DNA of 64,000 nucleotides, from NCBI GenBank assembly GCA_027627225.1, contig CM051030.1, forward strand, positions 19,203,415-19,267,414, written 5' to 3'. The notes beneath the pieces were generated by a model that saw nothing but the letters and a program-made list of their open reading frames with translations, did no database searches and was not told where the DNA came from. A program made the translations under genes and the position numbers. Positions within the stretch are counted from its first letter, which is position 1. Each line of letters begins with the position of its first letter. Source of the stretch: Congeria kusceri (lineage: Eukaryota > Mollusca > Bivalvia > Myida > Dreissenidae). Below are positions 1 through 11,443 of this stretch, one piece after another.

Positions 1-47
1 AAGCTACTAAACATCAAAATATAACAGATTCCTACAACCACATTTGA

Positions 48-145
48 TGGGGCGAATCGTTAAACATATGGGGCGAGTAGTTATACACATGGGGCAAGTC
101 GTTATTAAACATGGGGCGAGTCGTTAATGGAGCGAATCGTTACAT
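48..145. repeat. Degenerate short tandem repeat (GGGGCGA-GTCGTTA)
   Basis: Imperfect copies of a unit built on ATGGGGCGAGTCGTTA and a short AT spacer recur about five times. The following 100 bases carry a looser series of TTACGAAATGACCGA-like words (to about 290). No coding potential is seen. Confidence 0.6.
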
Positions 146-383
146 TACCGTAAAACGCATACAAACAAAGTTGTTACGAATTGACCGACATGGTTACGAA
201 ATGACCGATCGATGTGTACGAAATAACTGAAAAAGAATGGTAACGAAATGGCTATGTTACGAAATAACCGACACCCGTTATTCACACCGTATTAAAGAGT
301 CGGCAATAGGTCTTTGTTAACTGATATGAACGGTGATAAGACAGTAAAGACAATGTAGCATATAATCTGGTAAGTTCGTGGCC

Positions 384-758
384 TCCGGTAAGTTCGTGGA
401 TGAAATTATGACGTAATTTCCTGTTCAATGACGTAACGTCGCGTGTCCGAATTCTATCCATGTGTGAGCTGAAGAACGTCTTTACTTACTAGAGCAAAAA
501 ATTGCGTAGAAAACATCGACATATGTTAGTTAAGTTTATTGCAGTTATTTGTGTTTTAAACTTATTAATTGTTTAAAAAAATCAACCCCTCGTGTTGTTA
601 ATAAATATTTTATCAGTATTCATTTCATTAAAATCCAACAAAAATCAAAGGAAATAAATAAGGACGTTAAAAGCTTGCCGTATTTATATCACAGCAAAAA
701 AACCATTGGAAGGTCTTCCGCGTATGACGTCATAACATTGCCCACGAACTTACCGGAA
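384..758. mobile_element. MITE-like element with terminal inverted repeats
   Basis: CCGGTAAGTTCGTGG at 385-399 is repeated as its exact reverse complement at 742-756. The similarity extends inward on both sides to ATTATGACGT / ACGTCATAAC, giving inverted repeats of about 30 bp around a roughly 375-bp AT-rich core. A partial extra copy of the end (GGTAAGTTCGTGG) sits just outside at 369-381. No transposase is present, so it would be non-autonomous. I could not define a target-site duplication. The 92-codon reading frame at 549-827 runs through the core and has no recognisable content. Confidence 0.55.
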
Positions 759-1130
759 GTTGAAAAAGATCTAGGTCGTATTTTGGTCATGCTTATTTTC
801 AAGTATTATTACAGATTTCCGAATTAATATTGGCAATTTTGACATTTAAAATAGTTAGTTTAAATTTAAATTGATTTAATATGATGTGTTGTTATTGAAA
901 AATGTGGAGTATTGTGCGCGTGCGCAAAGTCGAATGCTTATCGCGAACATGCAGGTCAGACACTAGGACAGACGGACGAACGTACTGACATACAAACTAA
1001 ACTTCATGGGACGTTACTGATTCGCGGAGGTAAACGATCTACTTTCGACAAAAATAGCCAGTTTTTATCAACAAAAGTAGCTTAGGGTTTAAAAACTCCG
1101 GAATTGGCAATGCACTCTGAACACATCGGC

Positions 1131-1288
1131 CACTTCCGGAAAGTAACCCTTCACAACAAAGGAGGCGCCAATTGAAAAGTAGTTCAAAATTTATCCGCAC
1201 AGCTGATTCTGTTAATTTCAAGATGGCAGCGACAGCTTAACATTTTCGAGAACGACTCTTTTCCATTGTCGAGATAGTCACTGTGGCC
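1131..1288 (+). promoter_or_regulatory. TATA-less promoter-like block with possible leader exon
   Basis: Within 100 bp there is an ETS-type site (ACTTCCGGAAAGT, 1132-1144), an E2F-like GGCGCCAATT (about 1164-1173) and a YY1/initiator-like CAAGATGGCAGC (1219-1230). A consensus splice donor (GCC|GTAAGTGA) follows at 1288/1289. The ATG inside the YY1-like site opens only a five-codon frame, so the transcript start would be non-coding. This order of sites is typical of animal TATA-less promoters. No following exon can be assigned, so this is an inference from motif order and CpG content. Confidence 0.3.
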
Positions 1289-1453
1289 GTAAGTGACTCT
1301 TATTCCATAGTCCAGGTGCATGATTTTAGGCTTACTACTAATAAATTAGAAAATAACTTTGTTATTAAAAAACAACAACACCTAAATGAATAAATGCTTC
1401 AAATATGTATAACTAGAATAGATTGCTAGTTTTATGGGAGTATTTGCATCTCA

Positions 1454-1668
1454 AGTGACCTATGGCGATTTTTTATGAGAAAAGACGCATGTCAAGTAAC
1501 CTATGGCTACATAAATGGGCGATTTCTATGATAATATACGTAAATAAAGTGCCCTGTAGCCACAGTAAATGGCCATTTCTATGTGAATATACGCACATCC
1601 AGTGACCTATGGCCACAGTAAATGGCCATTTCTATGATAATATACGCACATCCAGTGACCTATATATT
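1454..1668. repeat. Tandem repeat, about 53-60 bp unit
   Basis: About four copies of a unit containing AGTGACCTATGGCC, AGTAAATGGCCATTTCTATG and ATAATATACGCACATCC follow one another. The last two copies are nearly identical. The flanks (1289-1453 and 1669-2266) are AT-rich and show nothing else I can support. Confidence 0.7.
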
Positions 1669-2268
1669 ATGCACAGGAAGTTTGATTTATACAGGCAGGG
1701 GTTCTTAAACAAGTTAATGGTCACTTAGCAGACTCTATCATACATGTTGGTCTAAAAGGAAAAGAAGGAAAGTCTTGATTATTTATGTTTTAATCCAAGA
1801 GAACTGCATCGGATTCTAATTTTAGTTGACTAGTATGCACTAGTATACCAAAGAATTGATCATTGATATATTTAAAATATATACATATCAATATTAACAT
1901 ACATGTATGTCAAAACATAATTAATTACAGTTATAGTTCAAACATCAATAGTACTGACTCCATATATATCTTGCGCAAAATACTAATTCTTTGAAAAAAA
2001 AAACAGCAACATCTTAATATGGTCTGTACTGAAATAAACATTCTGATAACTGAGCCAAACTACACGCTCCATAAAAGCTAGTTGTTGGTACAAAATAAAT
2101 TATTTATTATTATTAACATCATCTATTGTCAATAAACATTATTGCTGCAAAAAATATTAAAATAGCTATGTCTGTCTGGTTATAATGTGTTGCATACTCT
2201 GTCATAATAGCGTACCCAGTTGATATAGATGAATGTATCTTAACAAGATGGTCAAAGTGTTCGTGGTC

Positions 2269-2720
2269 GCTCACCTAAGTATAAATCAAGTACACCAACA
2301 AATAACTTTTTTTAGCCAATATTTGGTTATCTCCGCTTACTATTTGGTTGTCTCACCTTACATAAAAACATTACATTTTCTCACTTACTATAATTAGTGA
2401 TCGACATTAAGTGGGATCATAACAAGACTGTGGTAAGACATAGAAGAAAACCAAAAGCAAAAGAACATAGAATGTGTTTTAAACAAAACGTATATCGTGT
2501 CTAATGACATATGAGCGGACCGATATGCCTATATAATATCTGACAATTTGTAACATACCCTTTCAATGTTCAGACATGGGAAGCAGCTTTCAGCTTAATT
2601 GATAAATGCCTTGACGATTATTGTTCAAAGTAATGTTAATGACGACGGACGACGAACAATGGCCGCCCGACAGTGATGACCACTATCTCCCACCCTTTGA
2701 GCAATTTGGCTCAGGTGAGC
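2269..2720 (-). repeat. Interspersed repeat ending in CTCAGGTGAGC
   Basis: The ends GCTCACCTAAG (2269-2279) and CTCAGGTGAGC (2710-2720) are inverted copies with one mismatch. The right 80 bp (GACGACGGACGACGAACAATG, then CTATCTCCCACCCTTTGAGC) is the reverse complement of the family seen at 9304-9640. This points to an old interspersed element in minus orientation. No coding content is seen. Confidence 0.5.
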
Positions 2721-3890
2721 TTTATACCTAATAAACAACCAAACTATTATTGAAGAGGTTATTTATGCCACGCAGTGAATATTATTTATTAACGGAAATG
2801 AATAATTACCAAAAATAATCGTTTTAGTAGGTCAAAGGGATAGTCATAGAGACCATAAATATTGTTCATCTCTTACACATATGTAACTGTCAACATAACA
2901 ATTTATAAGACTCATACTTAAGTTTTTATTCTATGCATAGTATGCATATGTGTAGAGTATTTTAGGCTTCCAATGCCATAAAACAAGTTACGTAGTTAAT
3001 ATAGTGTTCCTTTTTCTTAGACGATAACAAACAAACTGCTCAGAAAAAAACACAACACTAACATAATGTATAACACTTTTGAATGCAATAATGTAAAGCA
3101 AAGTATTGCATGCATTATCAGGTTTGATAACTATTTACTTACGTTATTAGTTCCCCAGTGTATTGCTGCACGGTAAATAAATTACTAAAAACCACACGCA
3201 CATCTGTCTGTCATCGTCTTATATATACTTCAAATTAATTCAATAGGTTATCATGCAGTGTCATGTTTTTCCTATAAACAAACGTCAAAACATGGGCGTA
3301 TTAATGCAATATATTGCTGTACAAAATGACTGATCTATTATGAATAAACATACAGTGCAGTATGTTTTATGTAATAATAATATAGAAATACACAGACATT
3401 TTCAACAACAATAATAATGAAATTAAGAACGTATAGAGTTAGAAAAATAACTTGTCATATTATCAATTATTAAAATGTATAGAAGATATACTTCTATATG
3501 TTGATGTTGCATTTAACTAAATAAATCAGACAATTAAAATAAGTAATAGTTGTAATAATTAATACTATATTATAATATACACAAATAATGCCATACATGT
3601 ATTTTTAAACTGCTAGGAGTATGAACATAAAATATTTCTCAGTAAACATCACAAACACTATTTCTCAAATTAACGATATTTTTTGGTTGCTCCATTAAAG
3701 GTCGAACAGCGCACGATTGAAGCATGTGAGCATAAAGAAATTTATACAAATATACGCTATAATGTTGGTTCTTAACACTATGTACCTGTGGAAAATGTGT
3801 TTTGTCCCACAGTGAAATGTATAAAATTAAGCGCATGTATAAGTCCCACATTAATTACAACTGATCCATGTCTACCAGTACTGTAAGTTT
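2721..3890. other. AT-rich spacer, no gene recognised
   Basis: No convincing coding exon. One weak minus-strand candidate is a short open segment ending at a consensus donor (reverse complement of ACTTAC, 3137-3142). It could be a further 3' exon of the gene at 3898-5805, but the support is a splice-site match only. Confidence 0.3.
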
Positions 3891-3897
3891 GAAGAAA

Positions 3898-5805
3898 TCA
3901 GTTTTGGGGACTCTGACCTTGTAATTCATTCTTTGTCTTCACGCCTGTGAAGTAAAAATGACACACATAAAGCATTAATGCATTTTCACTGATTTGATAA
4001 CTAACTTGATACATTTTTAAAGTTATCATTTTATTCTTGGATATTTGAATATGATACGTTTAGTTGTCTGAAAATAGAGTGAAAAAGCAGGTTAGCTGCT
4101 GATCCAGTTATCACCTATACATAAAGTACACAACATGCATGTGTTCAGTCCATCGGCAAGTGTTTTCAGTAAGGTTTTCCTTCCTTTGGTAGGTGTCAAC
4201 AAAGCATTAGCCTCTTCATGGGAGCATGACTTCACCTGTAAAATTACACAATGTTAAAATTTGATAGAAGTGATGTGTCAGGCCAGTCTTTTTTTAATCT
4301 ACGTAAAACACACTTAGAACAGTGAATATTTAATAAAAGTCTTAATATACGAGCAGAGAAATACAGTTTTTATGTAACAAGATACAGACACACGATAACT
4401 CGATATTTTGGGGGTATATATTATGCTTTAAATAAAATCTGAAACAAGACCACTTTTTACAACAATAATTTCCGAAGCTTCCCATTGTTTAACAAACCAT
4501 TTCACAATCTTCAGTTATTGCTGAAACAACTTTGATACATTTTCTTATTCTTTTAGAAATGAATACCACTTACATATCCTTGACTTACAAATAATATATG
4601 ATTTTTAAATATAATCGTTTTCTAGGCATTCTATATAACAGTTTCAAAACTGTTGCAACGTTCCAAAACTTCATGTTTTTTTCATAAATGCAGTGTTGAT
4701 GTGCTATGTATTTACAGGGCACTGTACCAAACAAACACTTATGATTTATTTACAGTTGGATACTCACATTTTCCAGTATAGCATCTAAGGCTTCTTTAAA
4801 CAAAACTTGGATGACATCCTCTAAGCTAGTCTGTAATATAAAAACAAGAAAAATATTAGTCATTAATCTGACATTGTTAAGCATTGTTAAATTATTTTAG
4901 ATACTTTAATAATTACAAAATTGATTTGCTTTACATGTGCCCAGTTGCCATGTATGAAACAAATATATCCACAATGAACTTACAGCGTATCTGTGGAAAA
5001 CATCCGTTTAAGGCTGCTGTTTGCGTAATAAATGCTGACTTGAATTGTAAATGAGCTGAAAACAAATTAACTGAAATAGATATACTAATAAGAATATTTT
5101 GTTAGACACATAAAATAAATACACAGACTGTTATAAATATGCTCAGTTACAGCACGATTTACAAACCTACTGCGGGCATATTTAATAATACATATTTCAG
5201 CATATGTATTTCACATGGAGAAAAGAACTTTAAATTGTAGAAACACGATATGTTAATAAACTTGTAGTGCCCTTTCTTGGTCCAAAGCAATCTTTAAAAT
5301 ATAAAGGTTGTGAAAATTAAATGAAAAGTGTTGGTCTTCAAGAGCGGCCAAGGCTAAAAAGGCCAAAAAAGATAATTCAAGGGCCATAACTCAGCAATTA
5401 ATGGGTCAATTTGGCTAAACATCGAACTTAACCGGGATTGCATACCCACAAGCTTCTTATTAAGTTTAGCGAATATTATATTAAACAGTCGACTAAGAGA
5501 GCGGACAAGAATGTGGTATATTGATTTACATTTTCAAACCTATACAGCGCCATAAAAGAATATAAGTATATAAAATATAAAAGCGTTTGCTAATCTCATG
5601 TTATTGAGTTACAAAACTTTTCAAATTCAATGTTCTTTTAATGTTAAAAAAAATAATGCTCATTTTATCTAGGTATTTAAGCTATCACAAGCGCCTTAAC
5701 ATCACAACGTGGACGCCAACTAATATGCACACTAGAAGCATAATCAAATGACCTAAATTTCTTCACAAATCTATCTCTGACGTTTTGTTCCACAATCAGA
5801 AGAGC
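3898..5805 (-). pseudogene. Unidentified split gene or young pseudogene, several exons
   Basis: Four or five exon-like blocks line up on the minus strand. From 5' to 3' they are 5805-5677 (42 codons, starts ALLIVEQNVRDRF, preceded by a strong TTTTTTTCTTTCAG acceptor), 5055-4984 (72 nt), 4830-4768 (63 nt, TSLEDVIQVLFKEALDAILE), 4235-4092 (starts VKSCSHEEANALL) and possibly 3954-3898. The 72-nt and 63-nt blocks have acceptor and donor on both sides (CAG at 5056-5057, GTAAGT at 4978-4983; CAG at 4831-4833, GTGAGT at 4762-4767), and both are phase 0. The predicted peptide is helical and charged. In the only frame that joins to its neighbours, the 72-nt block contains one TAA. The first block needs a weak donor (GTTAAG). 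I do not recognise the family. It could be a decayed copy, or the 72-nt block could be skipped. Confidence 0.4.
4768..4830 (-). CDS. Best-supported exon of the unidentified minus-strand gene
   Basis: This is an exact 63-nt phase 0-0 exon. It has an ATATTACAG acceptor on its 5' side, a GTGAGTATCC donor on its 3' side, and 21 open codons of amphipathic helical character rich in Leu, Glu, Asp and Ile. It joins in frame to the next block at 4235, which also begins at an AG acceptor (AATTTTACAG). The function is unknown. Confidence 0.45.
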
Positions 5806-6375
5806 CTGAAAGAAAAAAATCTTAACTAGAATTGTCACATGAATGACAAATAACCCGCAACCATATGGCCTTGTAACAAAACTATGTCATCCATTTGAAA
5901 GAAATAGACCAAAGAGAATGCTTTAATATGTGAATGTTTAACTGTGTATTTGCACACAATTATGTTCAATAGGAGCCACAACTCTGTCAACATTTAGTGG
6001 TTTGTAACCAAGTCTAGCTTTACATGTATTTTATGACGTTACACGTAAGTATCTTAAAAACCTAATGACCTATATTTTGGCTATGTGTGCAGCAGTAAAA
6101 CTTTCCACTGCCTGTCTTGACATCCCGTCAGGAGAAAAATGTAAACATCAATAAATAGCTAAAATTTATGTTGTAAGCAAGCAATCAGAATATAGGATTT
6201 ATATAATGTGATATAGTGCCTGAAAGGGTCAATCATTTTCTGTAGTTTTTGGACTGTTTAGTTAGTAACTTATTCAGTATCATTTAGTCATGTAACTTTT
6301 GGACTGAATTATACAATTGAATTTGGATTTGGAAACTCAAGTAATTATCTTACATTACTTTTGAAGCTAGGTTAT
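5806..6375. other. Intergenic, nothing recognised
   Basis: AT-rich sequence between the unidentified gene and the large tandem element. No exon, TIR or repeat unit could be supported. Confidence 0.4.
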
Positions 6376-6379
6376 TATT

Positions 6380-8289
6380 ATGCCCCCCTTCGAAGAAGTG
6401 GGGTTATCTTGCTTTGCACCTGTCCGTCGGTCGGTCGGTCCGTAGACCATTTCGTTTCCGCGCGTTATCTTGAGAACATTTTGACATATGATCATGAAAG
6501 TTGGTACGCTAGTTACTTGGGTGAAAAGGAAGAACCCTAATTATCTTGAGGTCAACAGGTCAAAGTCACCATTGCTAAAAATAGAAAAACGGTTTCCCCC
6601 TCAATAACTTGAGAACACATTTAGATATTTTAATGAAACTTTATACATGGATACCTTACATCGAGACCTCGCTTGGGATTGCATATGGGATGGGTGGGGT
6701 CAAGGACATTGTTACTTTACTAAAAATATAAATCGGTTTCCCCCTTAATAACTTTAGAAAGCATCGAGATATTTTAATTAACTTTCATACATAGATACCT
6801 TATATTGAGGCCTCGCTTGGGATTGCATATGGGATGGGTGGGGTCAAGGTCAAGGTCACCATTACTAAAACTAGAAAAACGGTCTCTTCTGAATAACTTA
6901 AGAACGCATCTAGATTTTTTAATGAAACTACTTACATAGATACCTTATATTCAGACCTCGCTTGGAATTGCATATGGGGTGGGTGGGGTCAAGGTCACTG
7001 TTACTAAAAATAGAAAAAAAACGGTTTCAGCACAATAACTTGAGAACGCATCAAGATATTTTAATGAAACTTCATACATATATACCTTATATAGATACCG
7101 CGCTTGGGATTGAGGTCAACAGGTCAAAGGTCAAAGTCACCATTGCTGAAAATAGAAAAACGGTTTCCCACTCAATAACTTCAGAACACATTGAGATATT
7201 TAATGAAACTTTATACATGGATACCTTACATCGAGACCTCGCTTGGGATTGCATATGGGATGGGTGAGGTCATGGTCAAGGTCACCATTACTAAAACGAG
7301 AAAAACGACCTCTTCTCAATAACCTAAGAACGCTTCTAGATATTTTAATGAAACTTCTTACATAGATACCTTATATTCAGACCTCGCTTGGAATTGCATA
7401 TGGGGTGGGTGGGATCAAGGTCACTGATACTAAAAATAGAAAAAACGGTTTCAGCACAATAACTTGAGAACGCATCAAGATATTTTAATGAAACTTCATG
7501 CATATATACCTTATATCGATACCGCGCTTGGGATTGAGGTCAACAGGTCAAAGGTCAAAGTCACCATTGCTGAAAATAGAAAAACGGTTTCCCACTCAAT
7601 AACTTCAGAACACATTGAGATATTTTAATGAAACTTTATACATGGATACCTTACATCGAGACCTCGCTTGGGATTGCATATGGGATGGGTGGGATCATGG
7701 TCAAGGTCACCATTACTAAAACTAGGAAAACGACCTCTTCTCAATAACTTAAGAACGCTTCTAGATATTTTAATGAAACTCCTTACATAGATACCTTATA
7801 TTCAGACCTCGCTTGGAATTGCATATGGGGTGGGTGGGGTCAAGGTCACTGTTACTAAAAATAGAAAAAAACGGTTTCAGCACAATAACTTGAGAACGCA
7901 TCAATATATTTTAATGAAACTTCATACATACATACCTTATATCGAGATCTCACTTGGGATTGCATATCGGGTCAAGGTCACCATTGCTTAAAATAGAAAA
8001 ACAGTTTCAACTCAATAACTTGAGAACGCATCGAGATATTTTAATGAAACTCCATATGTAGATACCTTATATTGAGACCTCTCTTGGGATTTCATATGTG
8101 GTGGGAGGGTCAAGGTCACCATTACTAAAAATAGAAAAACGATTTCCGCTCAATAACTTGAGAACTCATCGAGATATTTTAATTAAACTTCATACATAGA
8201 TACCATATATCAAGACCTCGCTTGGGATTGCATATTAAAAAAATTTCTTAACAATTACACATGTCTGCAAGTCGGGGGGTGGGGGGCAT
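6380..8289. mobile_element. Repeat element with an internal 141-bp / 423-bp higher-order array
   Basis: The element opens with ATGCCCCCCTTCGAAGAAGT and ends with GGTGGGGGGCAT, so its outer 9 bp (ATGCCCCCC / GGGGGGCAT) form a perfect inverted repeat. The interior is about twelve copies of a roughly 141-bp unit marked by CAATAACTTGAGAACGCATC, ATTTTAATGAAACTTCATAC and CTTGGGATTGCATATGGG. Three units form a higher-order unit of about 423 bp, as shown by near-identical segments starting at about 7112 and 7535. Frames such as 6962-7267 are by-products of the repeat. The head resembles a widespread bivalve repeat; no transposase is present. Confidence 0.75.
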
Positions 8290-8348
8290 ACATGTTTTAC
8301 AAACATCTCTTGTTTCTACTTATTTGAAAAATACTTCTACACTGTTAT

Positions 8349-8720
8349 GACTCAAAATTGGTGTGATTAATAGTAAGTTTTACACAAATCAACTAAAAGC
8401 TTGTATAGTTATTTATACTTTTATATGACAATGTTGATAGGTTCATGGTTCTTAATGTTAACAATGAGTATCCTAATGTAACATAGAAATGTCCCTTTTC
8501 CTAAGAGTGCATGTGGAAAATTTGTCTCTTTGGGTGTCTTTGACTCAAAATTATTAGTAACTTGTTACGCAAAACAACTGAAAGGTTTTATAGTTATTTA
8601 TAATTTAATCTGACAATGTTGATAGTTGTATGGCTGTTAATGTTAATTATAAGTATTCCTATGTAACATAGAAATTTCCTTCTCCTAAGAGTCTGTTTGG
8701 AAAGTTTGTTTGTTAGGACT
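8349..8720. repeat. Two-copy tandem duplication, about 190 bp
   Basis: A segment beginning ACTCAAAATT and containing ATAGTTATTTATA, CTGACAATGTTGATAG, GTAACATAGAAAT and CCTAAGAGT occurs at about 8349-8540 and again at 8541-8720 with substitutions and small gaps. No coding content. Confidence 0.6.
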
Positions 8721-8739
8721 TTTCACATTATTTACCAGT

Positions 8740-9005
8740 TATTCAGTGATATAATGGCGGTCAGTTAACCTTCTCACACTTTTTTCTGGGCAAACTAAGC
8801 CGATGTAAGTGGTTTACCAGTACCAAGTGCACATACTTGTGCCAGTAAATGACAACTGCCCTACTTGAATCAGAGTTAGGGGGAGAATGGCCGTAGAAAT
8901 TATTTCACAACCACTCTCCACTCAAGTTATGTAGCCGGGCTGGGGCTCGCACTCACAGACCCTTGATTGAGAGTATAGCGCTCTACCAACTGAGCTAATC
9001 TTCTT
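8740..9005 (-). mobile_element. tRNA-derived SINE
   Basis: On the minus strand the 5' end reads TTAGCTCAGTTGGTAGAGCG, a textbook tRNA A box (around 8973-8995). A degenerate B-box region (TGAGTGCGAGCCCC) follows at about 8945-8958. The body ends near ATATCACTGAATAACTGG, close to 8740. A tRNA-like head with an unrelated body is the SINE arrangement. The body resembles molluscan V-SINE (RUDI-type) elements from memory; that subfamily label is unverified. The poor B box suggests an old copy. Confidence 0.65.
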
Positions 9006-9303
9006 GGTTTGATACATTTATATGGTGCCATTATGAGGACATTTAACTATAGTGTCATTGTATGTACCAGTTCCGAACCCGTAAGGGTTTATCATTGCTT
9101 ATGGACTTCGTTGGACAAACATTTAAAACATTTTTGAAAACAACAATACAGAACAATATGTCAATCACTGATACGCAAATTTGAACTAACATCAAATCGG
9201 TCTGTGTACCGGTGCTAATAAATAAATTATTATTTTAATTCAAACATATACCAGTATGTGAAAAAAAGATGGTAGTATCCAATCATTAGCTCTTTATGTA
9301 ATT

Positions 9304-9840
9304 TTGGCTCAAAGCACAAAGTGCTCAAGGGTGAGCTATTGTGGTCAGTCTGTGTCGGGCGTCTGTGGTCCGTCTTCAGCATTTTATTTCAAACAACTTC
9401 TTCTCCGAAACCACTGGGCGGATTGTAACCTAACTTGGCAGGAATGTTCCTGGGATGGTCCTTTACCAAATTCCTTCAATTTATTAAAATATATTAAAAA
9501 CTCTGGTTTCCATGGCAATGGAAATCTTAAAAACTTGAAAAATAAAAAAAATCTTCTTGTCAGAAACCACTGGCTGGATTTGAAAATGGTTTTCACAGAA
9601 ATGCTCCTTGGGTGACCTGTACAAAATTCCTAAAATATATTTTGATTCATTAAAAAAATAGCAGCCGGAGGGAAATCATTTTGATTTGTTAAAAAAACAT
9701 GACGGCCAGAGGGCGGGGCATTTCTCCTTATATATCGATATTGAAACATTTCAAAATCTTCTTGTATGGAACCACTGGATCATTTGGTTTCGTTAAAATA
9801 TCATGGCCGCCATGGGTCAGGCAGTTTTCCTTATATGACT
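9304..9840 (+). repeat. Interspersed CTCAAGGGTGAGCT repeat with degenerate internal units
   Basis: Starts with GGCTCAAAGCACAAAGTGCTC and GTGAGCTATTGTGGTCAGTC, then repeated phrases AAACCACTGGGCGGATT, AACCACTGGCTGGATT and GAACCACTGGATCATTTGG. This head is the reverse complement of the end of the repeat at 2269-2720. A related fragment lies at about 28656-28700. The 103-codon frame at 9304-9615 is repeat-derived, not a gene. Confidence 0.6.
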
Positions 9841-10299
9841 ATATAAAACTTTCTTGTATTGCATTGCATGATATTAGAATCGTTTTATTGTTACTGAAAA
9901 TGATGCTGTATAGATGGGTAAATTTGGTGAGGATTATTCCATGAAATTTCATTAAACCAATATAAATTCTTTGTATAAATGAATGGCTAATAAATGCATT
10001 AAATCGACATTTGTAATTCATTTTTATGCTGTAAAGAAGTATGAACTTACTGTTACTTTTAACAAATTGCCAATGTATAAGTTTGAAATCGGTTAAACCT
10101 TACTTGACATCAACCTTAATTGAGTCAGCTGTTTATAAATAATGCATATATGACCTGGGTTAAAAATAGCAAAAGGTGTTGTTAATGTTACTTTTAATAT
10201 TGTGATTTTGGTGTTGTTGTTGATTATGTTGATGATGATGATGAAGGCGTGAACATAAACAACAACCCATATTCAAATATTATCTGTTGGTTTTTTTAC

Positions 10300-10440
10300 T
10301 TAAGCTCCCAAAAAACATGGTTTCTGGACTCATGAAAGGCTTCACGTATTTAAATTATTTTTGGTGCATAGGTGTAACGTCATAAAATAAAGATCAAGTT
10401 CAACTTTGGTATCAAAGCCACTAAATGTTGACATATTTAT
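10300..10440 (+). repeat. Single relic unit of the 63-kb tandem repeat family
   Basis: The phrases ATGGTTTCTGGACTCATGAA, GGTGCATAGGTGTAACGTCATAAAAT and CACTAAATGTTGAC match the unit of the array at 63095-64000. This is one isolated, diverged copy. The surrounding 9841-10800 is otherwise featureless apart from a small inverted repeat (AGGGGCG / CGCCCCT, about 10629-10651). Confidence 0.5.
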
Positions 10441-10816
10441 GTCTTCTATTAAAATATGTAGGGGATAGCTATCAAAAGGGTGTGATATCAACTGAAAGGA
10501 AATATTTAACGGAAATACCGAGTAATGGTGTTGATTATTACTATAAATTGATTGAATAACTAATCAATGGCAACAAAATGCATACTTATATGGTGGGTTT
10601 TAAAAGTTGAACGTTGGGCAATTTTAGAGGGGCGTACGCCGCATCCGCCCCTAAACCGCCAATACATTAATCATAAATATGCGAACATCATTAATGATTT
10701 ATAAGTAAATCATGGTTTACCATGATGGAGTTCATAATGCATTTAGATATATATTTACTGACTTTAAAATATACATGTAGGTAAAACATTATCAGTCACT
10801 AATTATCTCCCGCAGT

Positions 10817-11443
10817 ACGTTCGTCCGAAAATAAATAAATTCTTTCCTTACTTAAAACAAATGAAGCACCTTTACAACCATAAAAGACAAACACATAGTT
10901 CTTAGAAGGCGGTCCGCTTTTCTTGTATTTGTTTATAACACCGTTTTACTGTTCAAATATATAATACATTAGTATAAAATTAGTCTGCATATCGTTCACG
11001 CAAATAAGCTAACTAGCTACGCATAAAAAAAGCGAACTTGCCACGCATAAAAAGAGTACCAAATACAAATCCGTGAAAGAACTTCACACCAATTAACGCA
11101 TAAACATAACATAGTAAACTACTAATTAATTATATGTAATTCTTTAAATAATTAATGTTAAGTGCAACGTGTCTCGCCCAGGAAAAACCGAAGATAAAAC
11201 CCTTTGAACTGCATTAGGGAAAAAAACTCGAACCTCGAATGACTCTACCCGCCAAATCGAACGAAAAACTGGTGCAAAGGGAAATACCGAATGCTTACTG
11301 AAGCGTGACGAAAAGAATAGCAATTATTTTCTCCCTCACTGAGTTCGTCCGAAAATAAATCAATTCTGTCCTTACTTAAAACAAGCGAAACACCTTTACA
11401 ACCGTAAAAGACAAACACATAGTTCTTTGGAGGCGGTCCGCTT
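10817..11443 (+). repeat. Direct-repeat pair, about 105 bp, 524 bp apart
   Basis: A block from GTTCGTCCGAAAATAAAT through ACCTTTACAACC to AGGCGGTCCGCTT occurs at 10817-10921 and 11340-11443 with few differences. The intervening DNA is unique except for the segment at 11233-11325, which recurs at 13920-14012. The blocks look like parts of one dispersed element, type unknown. Confidence 0.6.
11233..11325 (+). repeat. Dispersed 93-bp block, copy 1
   Basis: TCTACCCGCCAAATCGAACG through GGGAAATACCGAATGC to TACTGAAGCGTGAC matches 13920-14012 with only a handful of differences. No coding content. The near identity implies a fairly recent shared origin. Confidence 0.65.

Noticed and set aside
6962..7267. 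101-codon plus frame
   Set aside because: Lies wholly inside the 141-bp tandem array and repeats with it.
6540..8130. Many GGTCAAGGTCA words resembling nuclear-receptor or ERR/SF-1 sites
   Set aside because: They recur because they are part of every tandem unit; no promoter context.
8940..9000. Functional tRNA gene on the minus strand
   Set aside because: Good A box but poor B box and no acceptor-stem pairing; a SINE body follows.
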